Source: Desulfonatronovibrio hydrogenovorans DSM 9292 (GTDB lineage Bacteria > Desulfobacterota > Desulfovibrionia > Desulfovibrionales > Desulfonatronovibrionaceae). From it: a DNA stretch of 64,000 nt. The stretch is taken from positions 62,001 to 126,000 of the forward strand of contig NZ_JMKT01000010.1 of assembly GCF_000686525.1 (NCBI RefSeq), read 5' to 3'. This document shows positions 61,964 through 64,000 of this stretch, piece after piece (the stretch's first letter is position 1; each line of letters begins with the position of its first letter). Under the pieces are notes generated by a model, which worked only from the letters and a program-made list of their open reading frames with translations, made no database searches and was not told where the DNA came from. A program made the position numbers and the translations under genes.

Positions 61964-64000
61964 ATGAAGCTGAACGAACACAACAGCAAGGTTCTTTTGT
62001 CCAGATCCGGAATCCCGGCTCCCCAGGGTGATCTCCTGGATCTGAGCCAGGTTGAGAATTATTCACCTGCCTTCCCCTTTCCCGTGGTGGTCAAGGCCCA
62101 GGTCCTGTCCGGAGGCCGAGGTAAGGCCGGAGGGGTCAAACTGGCCGCAAATCCGGAAGAATTAAAAACCACTGCCCAGCAGATCCTCGGGCTGACCATC
62201 AAGGAGGAAAGAGTCCCCTTTGTCCGGGTGGAACCGGCTGCAGACATCCAAAGGGAAATATATCTGTCCATTTCCCTGGTCCGGGCCACAGGCAGATTTG
62301 CCCTGACCATAGGCCGGGAAGGCGGAGTTGATATTGAATCGTCAGGCCCGGACAACCTGCTGATCATGGATGTTGACCCATTAATCGGACTCTGCCAGCA
62401 CCAGGTCCGCCAGGGCTTCTTCCATCTCGGCCTGGAAAAATCCCTGCTCAAGCCCTGGGCTGAACTGGTCAACAACCTCTTTCAAGCAGTATGTAAGCAT
62501 CGCCTGCTCCTGGCTGAGATAAACCCCCTGATTCTGACCAGCAAAGGAGATCTGGAAGCCCTGGACGGCAAGGTGGAGATTGACGACAATTTTGCCGATC
62601 TCCATCCTGATTTGAATGAATTCTTTGAGCCCAGACATTTTGGGCCGGAAGAAAACGCTGCCAGAAAGGCGGGGCTCAGCTACCACAAGCTCCATGGTTC
62701 AGTGGGCCTTATGGTTAATGGCGCTGGGCTGGCCATGGCCACCATGGATCTGCTGAACTTTTCCGGTCTGCCGGTCGCCAACTTTCTGGATCTGGGCGGA
62801 GGGGCCGACCAGGAAAGAATGGGCAAGGCCCTGGAGATCCTGTTTCTGGATGATTCAGCCAGGACCATATTCATTAATATCTTCGGTGGAATTTTGTCCT
62901 GCGAAAAAGTGGCTCTGGCTCTTTCCGGAGCCCTGAAAGGCCAGGACCCACCCAAACCCATGGTGGTCAGATTTTCGGGATTCAAGTCCAAAGAGGCTGG
63001 AGAAATCATCCGCTCCTTGAATTCCAGGGACATCCATGCGGTGGACGACCTGACCAGTGCAGTTGATGCCCTGAAAAAGATCAGCCCTGATCAGGCTGAC
63101 CTTCCAGAATTCAAGCGCATTGAACTTTCCGGGGAGTCAAGCCCTGTTCTTACCAGAACTTTGGGCCAAGACCTGCCCTTCCCCATAAACAGGGAAACCA
63201 GGGTCCTGGTTCAGGGCATCACCGGCCGGGAAGGGAGCCTGCATACCAGGGAAATGCTGAGCTACGGAACCAGGATCGTTGCCGGAGTTACTCCATTCAA
63301 GGGCGGAACTGAGGTCCAGGGAGTGCCGGTCTACAACACGGTGAGCGCTGCCTGTGCACAACACCGGATAGAGGCCAGCATCATCTTTGTTCCAGCCGCA
63401 TTCGCTGCAGACGCCATCCTGGAGGCCGTTTCCTGCTCCATTCCCTGGATTGTCTGCATTACCGAAGGCATCCCTCAGCAGGACATGGCCAGAATTCTTC
63501 CTGCAGTAAGATGCTCAAATTCCAGACTTATCGGTCCCAACACTCCTGGTATCATTGTGCCCGGTCAGACCAAGATAGGGATCATGCCCGGGTCCGTATT
63601 CACCCCAGGACCAGTGGCTGTCCTGTCCAGGAGCGGTACCCTGACTTATGAATGCGTGCATCGGCTCAGCCGGGCCGGAATCGGCCAGAGCCTGTGCGCA
63701 GGCATTGGCGGAGACCCCTTTATCGGCCAGGACTTCATTGACATCTGCCGGTTACTTCATGACGATCCAGCCTGCAAGGCCCTGCTCATCCTGGGGGAGA
63801 TCGGAGGAACAGCAGAGGAAGACCTGGGCAGGGAACTCAAAAAATCAAGGTTCAACAGACCGGTCCTGGGTTTCATAGCCGGACAGACCGCACCTCCGGG
63901 CAAACGTCTGGGGCATGCCGGGGCCATCCTGGACCCGTCTGGCGGAGGAATCAGGACCAAGCTTGAAGCCATGCACCGTTCCGGGATGATCATCTGCCCG
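61964..64000 (+). CDS. Fused beta-alpha succinyl-CoA/acyl-CoA ligase (3' end cut by window edge)
   Basis: At least 679 residues from ATG 61964 (AAGGGG upstream). Residues 1-375 are a SucC-like ATP-grasp and CoA-ligase beta part (PFPVVVKAQVLSGGRGKAGGV, LAEINPLIL, NFLDLGGGAD, FINIFGGIL). From about 405 a SucD-like alpha part follows: TRVLVQGITGREG, GVTPFKGG, ITEGIPQQDM, IGPNTPGI, GEIGG and GHAGAI, whose His carries the phosphate. So both subunits are in one chain, in the order beta-alpha. It could be a succinate-CoA ligase or a related short-chain acyl-CoA ligase; the substrate is not decided by what is visible. Confidence 0.9.
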   Translation, partial: MKLNEHNSKVLLSRSGIPAPQGDLLDLSQVENYSPAFPFPVVVKAQVLSGGRGKAGGVKLAANPEELKTTAQQILGLTIKEERVPFVRVEPAADIQREIYLSISLVRATGRFALTIGREGGVDIESSGPDNLLIMDVDPLIGLCQHQVRQGFFHLGLEKSLLKPWAELVNNLFQAVCKHRLLLAEINPLILTSKGDLEALDGKVEIDDNFADLHPDLNEFFEPRHFGPEENAARKAGLSYHKLHGSVGLMVNGAGLAMATMDLLNFSGLPVANFLDLGGGADQERMGKALEILFLDDSARTIFINIFGGILSCEKVALALSGALKGQDPPKPMVVRFSGFKSKEAGEIIRSLNSRDIHAVDDLTSAVDALKKISPDQADLPEFKRIELSGESSPVLTRTLGQDLPFPINRETRVLVQGITGREGSLHTREMLSYGTRIVAGVTPFKGGTEVQGVPVYNTVSAACAQHRIEASIIFVPAAFAADAILEAVSCSIPWIVCITEGIPQQDMARILPAVRCSNSRLIGPNTPGIIVPGQTKIGIMPGSVFTPGPVAVLSRSGTLTYECVHRLSRAGIGQSLCAGIGGDPFIGQDFIDICRLLHDDPACKALLILGEIGGTAEEDLGRELKKSRFNRPVLGFIAGQTAPPGKRLGHAGAILDPSGGGIRTKLEAMHRSGMIICP

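Overview
The window reads as chromosome of a Gram-negative, anaerobic bacterium, most likely a sulfate-reducing deltaproteobacterium (Desulfobacterota, Desulfovibrionales-like). This is an inference from gene content: a tungsten aldehyde:ferredoxin oxidoreductase with a polyferredoxin, CheX, a fused succinyl-CoA ligase, LapA/LapB-type envelope genes, a sigma-54 two-component pair, and thrS-infC-rpmI-rplT-pheS-pheT followed by a MerR gene. No rRNA is present, so the assignment rests on protein character only.

Core region 1-26.4 kb: a partial DEAD/DEAH helicase, an NtrC-type regulator with its kinase, aspartate aminotransferase, the AOR operon and an FMN-binding protein. Then come a YitT membrane protein and the minus-strand translation cluster thrS-infC-rpmI-rplT-pheS-pheT-merR, in which infC starts at AUA, with tRNA-Val(GAC) upstream. 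Mut7-C, YjbQ and TrmFO follow, then an OppD/OppF ATPase pair without permeases, a U32 protein, CsaA, and a run of small-molecule enzymes (isomerase, nucleotidyltransferase, HAD, cupin).

Accessory island about 26.4-46.4 kb: a NERD protein, a nonsense-mutated ORF6N gene, a phnD-phnC-phnE transporter with a terminator after phnD, a broken RelE-type toxin gene and an IS3-family transposase tail. Next is a stretch where small genes (a winged-helix fragment, a HigB/HigA pair, a zinc-ribbon protein, a 77-residue protein) alternate with copies of a degenerate repeat of up to about 250 bp that carries a conserved hairpin. Directly after it come three same-strand genes, each ending in or next to an integron attC-like site, with no integrase in view. 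The first carries a HEPN-type RX6H motif, the second looks nuclease-like, and the third has a C-terminal membrane anchor. A type I restriction-modification locus follows (hsdR, hsdS, a Schlafen/AlbA_2-type ATP-binding gene, hsdM, and a small separate gene resembling an HsdR C-terminal piece), then a Phd/RelE toxin-antitoxin pair. Together this looks like a defence and plasticity island built from cassettes.

Core region 46.4-64 kb: a diguanylate cyclase, a methyltransferase, a Met-rich exported protein, tRNA-Arg(CCG), UbiX, a metallo-beta-lactamase-fold hydrolase, CheX, and a polar amino-acid ABC transporter. These are followed by a co-directional run: HIT protein, LapA, a LapB-like protein, MutS, a lipoprotein, LysA, and a beta-alpha fused succinate/acyl-CoA ligase cut by the window edge.
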